Assembly: GCF_008692195.1 (NCBI RefSeq)
Contig: NZ_RXOM01000003.1
Location: 1 to 64,000, forward strand
Source: Salegentibacter sp. R32
Lineage (GTDB): Bacteria > Bacteroidota > Bacteroidia > Flavobacteriales > Flavobacteriaceae
DNA: 64,000 bases
Reading direction: 5' to 3'
In this document: in pieces, positions 9,307 through 18,786 of the stretch
Layout: each line of letters starts with the position of its first letter
How positions within the stretch are numbered: the first letter of the stretch is position 1
Position numbers and translations under genes: made by a program
The notes under the pieces: model-generated
Seen by the model: only the letters and a program-made list of their open reading frames with translations
Databases searched by the model: none
What the model was told of the DNA's origin: nothing

Positions 9307-9336
9307 AAAAAAAGCGACAAAATCTTGCCGCTTTTT
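9307..9336 (-). terminator. Terminator of the secreted endonuclease gene
   Basis: AAAGCGACAA (9311-9320) pairs with TTGCCGCTTT (9325-9334) with one mismatch and a 4-nt loop. A T run follows on the minus strand. It lies just after the stop at 9359 and before purL. Confidence 0.75.
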
Positions 9337-9358
9337 CACTAGTTATCGTTAATAACTT

Positions 9359-11242
9359 TTAGTTGATAATTAATTTTTTAGTAGCTGTTTTCCCTTCCGC
9401 AGAAACTCGCAGTAAGTAAAGTCCACTAGCTAAATTTTCAACTGAAATTTTTTGAGTTGAATTAGTGTTTTGCTGAAGTAATCTTCCATTCAAATCATAA
9501 ATCGCATAAGAGAATCCTTTGGCAGCAGGAATTGTGATATTCAATACTCCGTTAGAAGGATTTGGATAAATACTAAATTGAAGTTGGTTTTTGTTTGTAT
9601 TTGAAAGGTCTTGTTCTCCTTCCATTATAAAACTATCTACCGTCCATCGAGTAGCTTCTTCACCATTTGAAGTATCGTATTTAAAAGCGAAATATACGTC
9701 ACCGCTAATCGAACTAATATCAATATCATCAAATTCAAAAACAACCTCGTTAGCATTACCTGATGGATGTTGCGGAATCGTTAGATTAGGAACAGCCGTC
9801 CAAGTTGCATTTGAAGGAGCGTTTGTAGCATTATAGTCTGTAGAATATAATAACTGTAATTCTGAATTACCGTAAGTAGCAACTGTGTAAAAGCTTAGCT
9901 TTTCTTGCGTATAATTATCTAAATTGATACTGTTAGTGGTAATTAACCAATCTATACTTGGTACTTGATTCCCTTCTGAATATGAATTCATCTGAAAACA
10001 ACCAGTATTATCTTCACCAAATTCGGTTTGGCATTGCCAATCTTGTGAACTTAATTCACTTACTGGTGTAAATTGTATGTTTTGACAGTCGTTGAAATCT
10101 TCTGCAAAAATTACTTCAGCAGCTTCTAAAGTTGTTACCGTTAACATATTACTCGCATTCGAAATATTTCCGTAGGCATCTAAAGCAAAAACTTCAAAAT
10201 CGTAAGTGGTTTCCGGTGTTAAATTGGTTGCTGAATAAGTTGTATTCGTTGCTGAAATTGTGGCAATTTCAACACCATCTTGTTCAATTTGATAAGAAAC
10301 AACTCCAACATTATCGGTTGCTGCATTCCAGGTTAAATTTACGGAAGAATCTGTTAAACTATTGTAATTTAAGTTAGTTGGAGCAGTTGGCGCTTGCGTG
10401 TCTGGCGTTCCCCAAACTTGTGCTACATATTGCGGGTTATCAATAAAAGGATTTCTGTTTCCTTGAAAATTATAAGCCGCGTTATTTCTGTCGATTTCTT
10501 TTTGCGAAACCGGATCTGAATTATGCCATTCTAATAGCATAGCCAAAAACCAATCTTCATATACTTGAGTAGAAGTTCCGTTTAAAGCAACATCGCTATT
10601 GGTAGTATTGTTTTCCCAACCATCAATTTGACTCTCGTAGCGTGTAGCCATATAAAAATAAACTCGGGCAACATCACCTTTAAATTCATCAATGGGTTCA
10701 AAAACAGTTCCGTTATAGGCGCCAGAGAAATTATAACTGTTGTTTCCTTTTTTGGTTCCGTTTTGGGATGTCCACGAAGGATTGGAAACTTCACCAAAAG
10801 AAAAATTACTGCGTTGTCCATTTACATAACCATCAGTTGGATAAATATGATGAATATCAGTGTACATAGGTGATTGATCGTTAAACCAGCTTTTAGGGAA
10901 AAGATGTTCACGGTTATAGCAACTTCCTTCACCATTATAATTTCCACATTGATCATTTCCTAAATTAAAATTATAAGAATCAGTTCCGGTAGGGTTTTCA
11001 GAATAGATATCTAAAAGACTCCCATCATTTTCATAATAATTATCAACATCTGAGTTGTAATATGCATTCCAAAGATCACCATAACTTTGTGCAGTATGAC
11101 CGTTGGTGATAATAGTATTTAGTTCAGACTTTAAGTTATAACCCGATAAGCCTTGCGCAGAATTATAATAACCTGCAGGAACTTGTGCTTTTACCACGAA
11201 TGCGCAAATACTTATTACGAATAAAAGTAAACTCTTTTTCAT
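9359..11242 (-). CDS. Secreted endonuclease I with FN3 and T9SS sorting domain
   Basis: A 627-residue exported nuclease. A signal peptide (about 1-19, ending VKAQ) is followed by an endonuclease I/EndA-like domain (about 25-270) with NREHLFPKSWF and YTDIHHIYPTDG, the His/Asn-rich metal site of that family. A fibronectin type III domain follows (about 283-372, APTAPTNLNYNS to LTVTTLE), then a beta-sandwich region. The last about 75 residues (FSIYPNPSNGVLNI to KKLIIN) form a type A C-terminal sorting domain for the type IX secretion system. It probably degrades extracellular DNA for nutrients or biofilm turnover. It lies 1 nt after the RNA methyltransferase gene, so the two may be co-transcribed. 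Confidence 0.88.
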   Translation of the reverse strand: MKKSLLLFVISICAFVVKAQVPAGYYNSAQGLSGYNLKSELNTIITNGHTAQSYGDLWNAYYNSDVDNYYENDGSLLDIYSENPTGTDSYNFNLGNDQCGNYNGEGSCYNREHLFPKSWFNDQSPMYTDIHHIYPTDGYVNGQRSNFSFGEVSNPSWTSQNGTKKGNNSYNFSGAYNGTVFEPIDEFKGDVARVYFYMATRYESQIDGWENNTTNSDVALNGTSTQVYEDWFLAMLLEWHNSDPVSQKEIDRNNAAYNFQGNRNPFIDNPQYVAQVWGTPDTQAPTAPTNLNYNSLTDSSVNLTWNAATDNVGVVSYQIEQDGVEIATISATNTTYSATNLTPETTYDFEVFALDAYGNISNASNMLTVTTLEAAEVIFAEDFNDCQNIQFTPVSELSSQDWQCQTEFGEDNTGCFQMNSYSEGNQVPSIDWLITTNSINLDNYTQEKLSFYTVATYGNSELQLLYSTDYNATNAPSNATWTAVPNLTIPQHPSGNANEVVFEFDDIDISSISGDVYFAFKYDTSNGEEATRWTVDSFIMEGEQDLSNTNKNQLQFSIYPNPSNGVLNITIPAAKGFSYAIYDLNGRLLQQNTNSTQKISVENLASGLYLLRVSAEGKTATKKLIIN

Positions 11243-11243
11243 T

Positions 11244-12461
11244 TTATGATTTTGTTTTTTCTAATTGAGCCATGTAAAAACCGTCGTAACCACTTTTATG
11301 AGCTAAGACTATTTTTTCTTTTATGAGTGTAAAATCTTTTCCAGCTTCCCGTTGAAGAAAATCCTGCACTTGTTTTTGATTTTCTGAAGGTAAGATAGAA
11401 CAAGTGGCATAAACCAATTTTCCGTCGTCTTTTATGATTTTAGAATAACGGTCTAATAAATCGGCTTGGGTTTCTTGTATAGTTTTAATGAATTCCGGTT
11501 GTAGTTTCCATTTCGCATCTGGATTTCGACTTAATACTCCTAAACCACTACAAGGCGCATCGATTAATACACGGTCGGCAGATTTATGTAATTTTTTAAT
11601 GACTTTATTATTGTCAATTAATCTAGTTTCAATATTGTGAGCACCAGCACGTTTAGCTCGGCGTTTCAATTCCTTTAATTTATTACTGAAAATATCCAGC
11701 GCGATGATTTGCCCTTTATTCTCCATAAGCGCTGCCAGTTGAAGCGATTTTCCTCCGGCTCCGGCACATGTATCTACAATTCGCATGCCTGGTTGAACAT
11801 CTAGAAAGTCACTTACCAATTGAGAGGAAGCGTCCTGTACTTCAAACCAACCATCTTTAAAAGCTTTGGTTTTAAAAACATTGGCACGTTCATCTAGTTC
11901 TAAAGCTAATGGATAACCTTGAATGTATTTGGCTTCAATATCTTCTTGAAGCAATTGATTTCTCAAGTCACGCTTTGTGGTTTTGAGCGTGTTGGTTCTT
12001 AAAATGACAGGAGCTTGCTCGTTGAGTTCAGCAATTTCTTTGGTCCATTTTTCTTCCCCTAATTCTTCCATACCTAATTCATCTAACCAATCAGGAATGG
12101 ATTCACGGAATTTTCTAATCTGGGAGAGTTCATCAAATTTCCCTTTAATTCTTCGGGTAGGAGTGGTTTCCAATTGTTTCCAATCGGGTAATTGAATTCC
12201 ACGAAGTGTGGCCCAAACAGCAAATAACCTGAATAAATTTTCGCGGGAGAAAGGTTCTTTTACTTCGGCTATTTCTGCATAAAGTCTTTTCCAGCGGACG
12301 ATATCGTAAGTAGTTTCAGCAATAAAACTACGGTCGCGTGAACCCCAGCGTTTATCCCTTTTTAATGTCTTGGCAATTTCTTTATCGGCATATTTACCTT
12401 CGTTAAAAATAGAAGATAAAGCATCTATCGTTGCAAAAACCAAATTTCTGTGCAATCTCAT
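11244..12461 (-). CDS. RsmB/NOL1-type RNA (cytosine-5)-methyltransferase
   Basis: A 405-residue class B m5C methyltransferase that methylates cytosine in RNA with S-adenosylmethionine. The C-terminal catalytic domain shows the SAM motif VDTCAGAGGKSL (229-240), motif IV DAPCSGLG with C304, and motif VI YATCS with C354, the two cysteines that act in release and catalysis. The N-terminal about 145 residues are alpha-helical like the NusB/RsmB N-terminal domain. The 16S rRNA C967 enzyme RsmB is the nearest named relative, but the exact target cannot be read from sequence. The stop is immediately before the endonuclease start. Confidence 0.85.
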   Translation of the reverse strand: MRLHRNLVFATIDALSSIFNEGKYADKEIAKTLKRDKRWGSRDRSFIAETTYDIVRWKRLYAEIAEVKEPFSRENLFRLFAVWATLRGIQLPDWKQLETTPTRRIKGKFDELSQIRKFRESIPDWLDELGMEELGEEKWTKEIAELNEQAPVILRTNTLKTTKRDLRNQLLQEDIEAKYIQGYPLALELDERANVFKTKAFKDGWFEVQDASSQLVSDFLDVQPGMRIVDTCAGAGGKSLQLAALMENKGQIIALDIFSNKLKELKRRAKRAGAHNIETRLIDNNKVIKKLHKSADRVLIDAPCSGLGVLSRNPDAKWKLQPEFIKTIQETQADLLDRYSKIIKDDGKLVYATCSILPSENQKQVQDFLQREAGKDFTLIKEKIVLAHKSGYDGFYMAQLEKTKS

Positions 12462-12578
12462 TTCTTAAATTTTTTCTTTATTTTTCTTACCTATAACTAT
12501 TATAAACTGTATGTTGCATAGTTTTTAGGAACAAAAATTGCGGCTGCGAAGTTACAACTTTTACTAAGCGAATAATGT

Positions 12579-12586
12579 TATATTTG
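12579..12586 (+). promoter_or_regulatory. -7 promoter element TATATTTG for the BNR lipoprotein gene
   Basis: TATATTTG fits the Bacteroidota TAnnTTTG -7 consensus and lies 14 nt before the ATG at 12601. No -33 TTG stands at the expected distance. Confidence 0.5.
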
Positions 12587-12600
12587 AAAAAAATCTATTC

Positions 12601-13665
12601 ATGAAAATAATTTGTGGTTTTGTTTTTTTGTTGGTTTTTACCAGTTGCGTGAATGTAGCTAAACAAGAAAATGCTATGCACGAATTTGCCTCGGTAGCTG
12701 TAGAAGATATCTTTACCAAAGAAATAAGTATTCGTGCTTTAAAAGTAAATCCCAGTCATATTTTTTATGCCGGTTCTAACGGGAAGTTTGGTTATTTAAA
12801 TACAGCCGACCACTCGGTGGCCTTTATGGGAAGAATTGGAGAGCAGAATACTCCAACTGAATTTAGGGCGATTGGTAGTACCGATGAATGTGATTTTATC
12901 CTTTCTGCAGGAAATCCTGCGTTGTTATATAAAGTCAATTATTTTGGGAAACGTAAATTAGTTTATCAAGAAGAAGGAGAAAAGGTTTTCTATGATGCGA
13001 TGACGTTTTGGAATGATACCGATGGAATTGCCATTGGTGACCCAACCGATGGATGTATGTCGGTAATTATTACCCGAGATGGCGGAGAAACCTGGCAGAA
13101 AGTTAGTTGTGATAACTTACCGAAAGCATTGAAAGGCGAAGCGGCTTTTGCTGCCAGTAATTCTAATATTTCGATTGTTGGGGAAAATGCTTGGTTTATC
13201 TCTGGTGGTGAAAAATCTAGAATATACAAATCAAAGGATAAAGGAAAAACTTGGAAGGTTTTTGACTTGCCGATAACTTCAGGAAAATCGACTACGGGAG
13301 CTTACAGCGTTGATTTTTACGACCAAAACCTTGGAATGATTATTGGCGGTGATTATACCAATCCTGACTATGATTTCAACAATAAAATAGTTACTACCGA
13401 TGGTGGTGAAACTTGGAATGTGGTTGCAAAAAATAAAAATCCAGGATATAGGAGTTGTGTGAAATTTGTGCCAAATACCGGAGGAAAGGAAATAGTTGCA
13501 GTGGGTTATAAAGGTATTTCTTATAGTGCGGATTATGGTGAAACCTGGAAAAACTTAAGCGACGAACCTTTTTATACGATAGCTTTTATTAATGAGTTTG
13601 TAGCTTACGCAGCTGGAAAAAACAGGATTTCTAAACTTACCTTTATGGAAAATACCGGTGAGTAA
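12601..13665 (+). CDS. BNR/YCF48-like repeat lipoprotein
   Basis: A 354-residue protein with a lipoprotein signal (FLLVFTSC, lipid on C16) and a beta-propeller-like body. It carries repeated Asp-box motifs of the S-x-D-x-G-x-T-W type: TRDGGETWQ, SKDKGKTWK, TTDGGETWN and SADYGETWK. Such WD40/YVTN/BNR-like proteins are often labelled 'oxidoreductase' in databases, but no redox motif is present here. It is likely anchored to a membrane facing the periplasm or the exterior, with a binding or assembly role. Its stop lies 2 nt from the convergent stop of the Spy-like gene. Confidence 0.75.
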   Translation: MKIICGFVFLLVFTSCVNVAKQENAMHEFASVAVEDIFTKEISIRALKVNPSHIFYAGSNGKFGYLNTADHSVAFMGRIGEQNTPTEFRAIGSTDECDFILSAGNPALLYKVNYFGKRKLVYQEEGEKVFYDAMTFWNDTDGIAIGDPTDGCMSVIITRDGGETWQKVSCDNLPKALKGEAAFAASNSNISIVGENAWFISGGEKSRIYKSKDKGKTWKVFDLPITSGKSTTGAYSVDFYDQNLGMIIGGDYTNPDYDFNNKIVTTDGGETWNVVAKNKNPGYRSCVKFVPNTGGKEIVAVGYKGISYSADYGETWKNLSDEPFYTIAFINEFVAYAAGKNRISKLTFMENTGE

Positions 13666-13667
13666 AA

Positions 13668-14090
13668 TTACTTCTTATATTTTTCTAACAACATCTTATG
13701 AAAATCGTGCTCGGCTTTTTTCAGCATTAAAATTTTCTTGGCCGACATTAGTTTTTCTAATTCTTCAATAAAACTTTTACGTAATTTAAATCGTTCTTCT
13801 TTCATTTGAAGATAAGTAGCTAACAACTCTTCAGCTTTTTCTTCTTCTAAATTCTCTATGGTGTTTAATCCGTTTTTCACTTGGCACCATTTATCTTCAT
13901 AAAGACTATCTTTTTTCTTTTCGTAATGGTTATAGATAGGCCAAAATGTTTGGGCTTCTTCTTTGCTAAGTGATAAAGCATCAGTAATGAAAGCCGTTTT
14001 TAGAGATTCAATTTTTTCATCTTCCTCGTCCTGCGCAAAAGTCTGACAGGTAAAAATGAAAATGGTGAGGTAAAAAATATATTTAATCAT
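13668..14090 (-). CDS. Spy/CpxP-like periplasmic sensor of the ECF module
   Basis: A 140-residue exported, highly charged helical protein. A signal peptide (about 1-19, CQTFAQ) is followed by the segment KTAFITDALSLSKEEAQTFWPIYNHYEKK, typical of the Bacteroidota family often called 'sensor of ECF-type sigma factor' and similar in helical, LTxxQ-like character to Spy/CpxP chaperones. It is the last gene in the sigma/membrane partner/sensor set and starts 3 nt after the membrane protein gene. It probably senses misfolded protein or metal stress in the periplasm; this is inferred from family and position. Confidence 0.72.
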   Translation of the reverse strand: MIKYIFYLTIFIFTCQTFAQDEEDEKIESLKTAFITDALSLSKEEAQTFWPIYNHYEKKKDSLYEDKWCQVKNGLNTIENLEEEKAEELLATYLQMKEERFKLRKSFIEELEKLMSAKKILMLKKAEHDFHKMLLEKYKK

Positions 14091-14093
14091 AAC

Positions 14094-14576
14094 TTATTCG
14101 TCGTTGAGAAGCGAAGTTACATCAGAATTATTACTAAGGTACTCTAAAATAGCTTCATTGTCAACCGTATTTAGTTGTGCCTGAATATTATTATTGAAAT
14201 CTAATTCATTTTCAAAATCAAATTCGTTTTGTTCTAAATAGTCTTCGATGGCTAATGAACTAATTTCTTCAGATGAAAATGACTGAACAGGGTTTTTGTA
14301 AATTAATAGGATAAATATGGCGATTGCGGCAATGCTGGCAACTGCTGTAATGATTTGCCTGGTATGAAGTTGAATTACTTTTGAAGTATTTTCTTCTTTA
14401 GGTAGATCAACTTTAAAATTTTCAAAATAATTGGTTGGCGTTTTGTAACCTGAAGTTTCAATTTTGTTGAATGCTGAATTTTTTTCAGTCTGAGAAAAAT
14501 CGACCTTGAAGTCCTCAAAATAATTGTCTGGGACTTTAAAACCGGAATTTTTTGGTATGTTCTTTTTCTCTTTCAT
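14094..14576 (-). CDS. Membrane-anchored anti-sigma-like protein with duplicated motif
   Basis: A 160-residue protein with a cytoplasmic N-terminus, one membrane helix (about 74-93) and an acidic periplasmic tail. The N-terminus contains a near-exact tandem repeat: GFKVPDNYFEDFKVDF (12-27) and GYKTPTNYFENFKVDL (43-58). The 'P.xYFexF' motif occurs once in many Bacteroidota proteins encoded downstream of ECF sigma factors and is a likely sigma-contact segment, so this protein may carry two. It lies between the sigma factor and the Spy-like gene on the same strand. Function is inferred from context. Confidence 0.65.
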   Translation of the reverse strand: MKEKKNIPKNSGFKVPDNYFEDFKVDFSQTEKNSAFNKIETSGYKTPTNYFENFKVDLPKEENTSKVIQLHTRQIITAVASIAAIAIFILLIYKNPVQSFSSEEISSLAIEDYLEQNEFDFENELDFNNNIQAQLNTVDNEAILEYLSNNSDVTSLLNDE

Positions 14577-14608
14577 GTGTTTTTAAGACTTCATTTTCAA
14601 CAAAAGGT

Positions 14609-15160
14609 TTAACCCTGTTTTAAGTATTCTTCAATTTTTTTGCTTGCATGGTGATAATTAGATTTACAAGCTCCTTCAGAAACTTCTAAAATTTCAGCAA
14701 TCTCTTTATATTTTAAATCCTGAAAATATTTCATATTAAAAACTTGTCGCTGCTTTTCTGGTAGCGTTGACAAGGCTTTATGTAAAGCTAACTGAATTTT
14801 ATCTCCTTCAAAATAAACGTCACTTTCCAGATTATCTACCAAGTAATCTTGCATTTCTTGACTGGAAAGTTGCAATCGTTTTGCTTTTTTATTAATAAAT
14901 GTAATGCTTTCGTTCGTGGCAATGCGGTACATCCAACTGTACAATTTACTATCGCCCTTAAAGTTCTTGATATACCTAAAAATTTTGATGAATGTATTTT
15001 GTAAAACATCATTGGCGTCTTCGTGGTTTTTTACGATGTGCCTAATGTGCCAATACAATCTTTCTTTATAAAGTGCTGCCAAACGGGAGAAAGCTTCTTC
15101 TTTGCGTTCTCCATTTTGAAGTTGTTCAACAATTTTATCTTCTTCTTGTTGGGTAGCCAT
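14609..15160 (-). CDS. ECF RNA polymerase sigma factor (second module)
   Basis: A 183-residue sigma-70 family protein. Region 2 (about 20-95) includes LYKERLYWHIRHIVKNHED, NDVLQNTFIKIFRYI and KLYSWMYRIATNESI. Region 4 (about 125-180) includes LPEKQRQVFNMKYFQDLKYK and the recognition helix EGACKSNYHHASKKI. It is followed by a membrane partner and a Spy-like exported protein, forming a complete envelope-stress module. It starts only 17 nt after the ABC transporter stop, so it may be expressed by read-through from the upstream operon as well as by its own promoter. No GTAAC-type sequence like that before the first module is seen. Confidence 0.88.
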   Translation of the reverse strand: MATQQEEDKIVEQLQNGERKEEAFSRLAALYKERLYWHIRHIVKNHEDANDVLQNTFIKIFRYIKNFKGDSKLYSWMYRIATNESITFINKKAKRLQLSSQEMQDYLVDNLESDVYFEGDKIQLALHKALSTLPEKQRQVFNMKYFQDLKYKEIAEILEVSEGACKSNYHHASKKIEEYLKQG

Positions 15161-15177
15161 TTCATTTTTGTTTGCAG

Positions 15178-17004
15178 CTACTCAAAAGACTGCATTTCTA
15201 CTAAATTCTTGTAGGTTCCGTTTAAGGCAAGCAATTCGTTATGTTTCCCTTGTTCAACTATTTCACCACGTTGCATCACGATAATATTATCTGCATTTTG
15301 AATGGTAGAAAGTCGGTGTGCAATCACGATGGAAGTTCTGTTTTTCATCATGTTTTCCAGTGCTTTTTGCACTAGTTTTTCACTTTCGGTATCAAGGGCA
15401 GAGGTGGCTTCATCTAAAATCATGATCGGCGGATTCTTTAATACCGCTCTAGCAATGGAAAGTCGCTGTTTTTGTCCACCACTTAACTTGTTACCACTAT
15501 CGCCAATGTTAGTTTCGATGCCTTTTGGTAATTCTGAAACAAATTCCCACGCATTGGCAATTTTTAGGGCTTCGATGATTTCTTCGTCTGTCGCATCTTC
15601 TTTGGCAATGAGAATATTATTTTTAATAGTTTCATTAAACAAAATAGCATCTTGGGTTACCATTCCCATTAAATTACGAAGGCTTTTTTTGCTGATGTCT
15701 TTAATATTGGTGCCATCAATTAAAATTTCACCGCGTTCAATATCGTAAAAACGGGTTACTAAATTGGCAATGGTAGATTTTCCGCTTCCAGATTGGCCTA
15801 CCAAGGCGATGGTTTTTCCTTTGGGGACTTCAATATTGAAATTCTTTAGCACATCGTAATCTTCATAGCTGAAGGAGATATTATTAATTGAAATACCGTT
15901 TTGAAAAGTATCTTTTTGAATAGCGTTTTCTTTATCCCGAATAGGGTTTTTGGTTTCTAAAACACTTAATACCCGTTCTGCAGCAGCATTTCCTTTTTTG
16001 ACTCCGTAAGAAGCTTTACTTATTGATTTTGCCGGAGTAAGAATATTGTAGGCCAATCCCATATAGGCTATAAATGAAGCTCCATTTAAAGAACCTTCTA
16101 AAATCACCATTCTTCCGCCATACCAAAGTAAAATGGCAATGACAATAATTCCTAAAAATTCACTTACCGGTGAAGCTAAATTTTTACGATGCATTAAATC
16201 GTTAGAGAATTTAAAATGACGTTGAGTAGATTGCTGAAAAAAACCGGTGAACCTTTCTTCAGAATTAAAAGCTTTTATAATTTTTAAACCGGAAAGTGTT
16301 TCTTCTAAAATAGATAAAATATGACCATTTTCACGTTGCACTTTGTCAGATTGTTTCTTCAGCTTTTTCCCGATTAAAGAAATAATATAACCTGAAACCG
16401 GAATAAAAATAAATACAAATAGGGTTAATTGCGGACTGATGACCAACATCCCAATAATTGTGAAAATGATGGTTAATGGCTCTTTTATGATTAATTCTAA
16501 AATAGCTAAAAATGAATTTTGAACTTCTTGTACATCAGAAGTCATCCTCGCAATAATATCTCCTTTTCTTTTTTCTGAATAAAAAGCAATAGGGAGTTCT
16601 ACTATTTTCTTGTATAATTTATCACGTATATCTTTTAAAACCCCATTTCTTAAATAGGCTATAAAATATAGTCCCATATAATTGAAAAGGTTTTTGATAA
16701 GAAATAAACTAATAATAATCACTACGAGAATGGTTAAGGTATAAACTTGACCTTTTTCTGCGGAAGTAGTGGTGATGTAATAGTTGGAATAATCGTTAAA
16801 AAAATCTCCCAAATGAACTAAACCTTCAAATTTGGGAGTTTCTTCAACGGGTTTTGCTTCGCCAAACATTACCTTTAGCATAGGAATAAGTGCTACCATT
16901 GATAATGTACTGAATAGCGCGTAAAATATATTGGCGAAAATGTTTAAAAAAGCGTACTTCTTATAAGGAAGTACAAAAGGAATTATCTTTTTAATGTATT
17001 TCAT
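15178..17004 (-). CDS. MsbA-like ABC transporter, fused permease/ATPase
   Basis: A 608-residue half-transporter: a six-helix type IV exporter domain (about 15-330) followed by a nucleotide-binding domain with Walker A GQSGSGKST (403-411), signature LSGGQ (507-511), Walker B IMILDEATSA (D531, E532) and the H-loop IAHRLST. It works as a homodimer exporting a lipid, glycolipid or drug from the inner leaflet. It lies between a phosphohexomutase gene (13 nt gap) and the second ECF sigma factor, suggesting envelope lipid or polysaccharide export, but the substrate cannot be read from sequence. Confidence 0.85.
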   Translation of the reverse strand: MKYIKKIIPFVLPYKKYAFLNIFANIFYALFSTLSMVALIPMLKVMFGEAKPVEETPKFEGLVHLGDFFNDYSNYYITTTSAEKGQVYTLTILVVIIISLFLIKNLFNYMGLYFIAYLRNGVLKDIRDKLYKKIVELPIAFYSEKRKGDIIARMTSDVQEVQNSFLAILELIIKEPLTIIFTIIGMLVISPQLTLFVFIFIPVSGYIISLIGKKLKKQSDKVQRENGHILSILEETLSGLKIIKAFNSEERFTGFFQQSTQRHFKFSNDLMHRKNLASPVSEFLGIIVIAILLWYGGRMVILEGSLNGASFIAYMGLAYNILTPAKSISKASYGVKKGNAAAERVLSVLETKNPIRDKENAIQKDTFQNGISINNISFSYEDYDVLKNFNIEVPKGKTIALVGQSGSGKSTIANLVTRFYDIERGEILIDGTNIKDISKKSLRNLMGMVTQDAILFNETIKNNILIAKEDATDEEIIEALKIANAWEFVSELPKGIETNIGDSGNKLSGGQKQRLSIARAVLKNPPIMILDEATSALDTESEKLVQKALENMMKNRTSIVIAHRLSTIQNADNIIVMQRGEIVEQGKHNELLALNGTYKNLVEMQSFE

Positions 17005-17016
17005 TTACATTGACAC

Positions 17017-18732
17017 TTAAAAATCAAAGTGCGAAAGTACCGAATCAATTTTATTTTCGAGTTCTTCTTTGGTTTTTTTATAATTATCTATTGAATCTAA
17101 TTCACCATTCACACTCACATAAAACTTAATTTTAGGTTCAGTTCCACTAGGTCTTGCTGCAATTTTTGTTCCGTCTTCCAAATGAAAAATCAATACATTG
17201 GATTTTGGGAAATCTAATTCTTTTGTTGAATTTTCTTTGAAATCTAGTGCTTTACTTGTTTGATAATCTTCAAATAAAACCACTTTGGTATTACTGAATT
17301 CTTTTGGAGGGTTTTCTCGAAGATTGGTCATCATCGTTTTAATTTCTTCAGCTCCAGAAATTCCTTTCTTTACCAAGGAAATTAATTTTTCTTGATATAA
17401 ACCGTGTTCAGCATAAAGTTTTAAAAGTTCATTATAAAAAGAACTGTCCTTTTTTTTGGCTTGAGCTCCAATCGTGCAAGCGAGTAGGGTGGAAGTAACT
17501 GCATCTTTATCACGAACAAAATCACCTACCATATAACCAAAACTTTCTTCACCTCCGCCTACAAAAGTTTGCTGCGGATAGTCTTTAATCATTTTAGCGA
17601 TCCATTTAAAACCTGTTAATCCCAATTTACATTCTACCCCGTAATGATCTGCTAATTTGCTCATCATTGGTGTTGAAACTACGGTTGAAGCAATAAATTC
17701 ATCATTATTAAAACCGTTTTTCGCTTTGTATTCTTTCAGCAGAAAATCGGTCATTAAGATCATGGTTTGGTTTCCATTTAATAAAACCATTTCGCCATCA
17801 TTATCTCTAACAGCAATCCCTAACCGGTCACTATCAGGGTCGGTACCAATCACCATATCGGCTTGCTCCTCATCGGCAAGTTTTAATGCCATTTTTAAAG
17901 CATCGGGTTCTTCCGGATTAGGAGATTTTACGGTTGGGAAATTTCCGTTGGGTTCAGCTTGGTCTTCAACAATAAAAACATTTTTGAAACCTGCTTTTTC
18001 CAATACCTGCGGAATTAATGTAATGGAAGTCCCGTGTAAACTGGTAAAGACAATTTTAAAGTCTTCTTTTGCTTTTTTAGAAACACCAAAATCTACATTG
18101 TTCAAAGAAGCTTCAATAAAAGCTTGATCTACTTCTTGGTCGATATATTCTATAAGATCTTCGTTAGCTTCAAATTGAATCTCACTATATTCCAATTCAT
18201 TTATAATATCGATAATTTCTTTGTCCTGCGGTGGAACCAACTGTCCGCCATCTTCCCAATAAACTTTGTAGCCATTATATTCCGGTGGATTGTGACTTGC
18301 AGTCAGCACAATTCCACATTGACAATCTAAGTGTTTGACGGCAAAACTAAGCTCTGGTGTAGGTCTTAGGTCTGAAAAGATGAAAACTTTTATTCCGTTA
18401 GCCGAGAAAACATTGGCAACGATTTGTGCCAATTCTTTACTGTTATTTCGGCAATCGTAAGCAATAGCTACTTTTATGTCTTGATTTGGGAACTTTTCTT
18501 TTAAGTAATTAGAAATTCCCTGCGTGTTTTTTCCTAAGGTATATTTATTAATTCGGTTGGTGCCTACGCCCATAATCCCGCGCATTCCGCCGGTACCAAA
18601 AGCCAAATCTTTATAAAAACTATCTTCTAGTTCTTTTTTATCGTTTTCAATTAAGTGTTGTGTATTCTTTCTGGTAGTTTCATCAAAAACATCAGAAAGC
18701 CAATATTTTGCTTTAGATAAAATTTCTTCCAT
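17017..18732 (-). CDS. Phosphoglucomutase/phosphomannomutase
   Basis: A 571-residue alpha-D-phosphohexomutase that interconverts hexose 1- and 6-phosphates. It carries the phosphoserine loop TASHNPPEYNGYK (144-156, S146), the metal-binding loop GTDPDSDRLG, the sugar-binding GGGEESFGY and the phosphate-binding RPSGTEPKIKFY. The length and the N-terminal FGTGGMRG segment place it with the long phosphoglucomutase/phosphopentomutase branch common in Bacteroidota. It supplies activated sugars for glycan synthesis and lies between a glycosyltransferase gene and an ABC exporter gene on the same strand. Confidence 0.92.
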   Translation of the reverse strand: MEEILSKAKYWLSDVFDETTRKNTQHLIENDKKELEDSFYKDLAFGTGGMRGIMGVGTNRINKYTLGKNTQGISNYLKEKFPNQDIKVAIAYDCRNNSKELAQIVANVFSANGIKVFIFSDLRPTPELSFAVKHLDCQCGIVLTASHNPPEYNGYKVYWEDGGQLVPPQDKEIIDIINELEYSEIQFEANEDLIEYIDQEVDQAFIEASLNNVDFGVSKKAKEDFKIVFTSLHGTSITLIPQVLEKAGFKNVFIVEDQAEPNGNFPTVKSPNPEEPDALKMALKLADEEQADMVIGTDPDSDRLGIAVRDNDGEMVLLNGNQTMILMTDFLLKEYKAKNGFNNDEFIASTVVSTPMMSKLADHYGVECKLGLTGFKWIAKMIKDYPQQTFVGGGEESFGYMVGDFVRDKDAVTSTLLACTIGAQAKKKDSSFYNELLKLYAEHGLYQEKLISLVKKGISGAEEIKTMMTNLRENPPKEFSNTKVVLFEDYQTSKALDFKENSTKELDFPKSNVLIFHLEDGTKIAARPSGTEPKIKFYVSVNGELDSIDNYKKTKEELENKIDSVLSHFDF

Positions 18733-18786
18733 AGTAATTTTTGAGTTAGTCGGTATTTACAAAAATAAAGAAAAAATAGCGGATGC

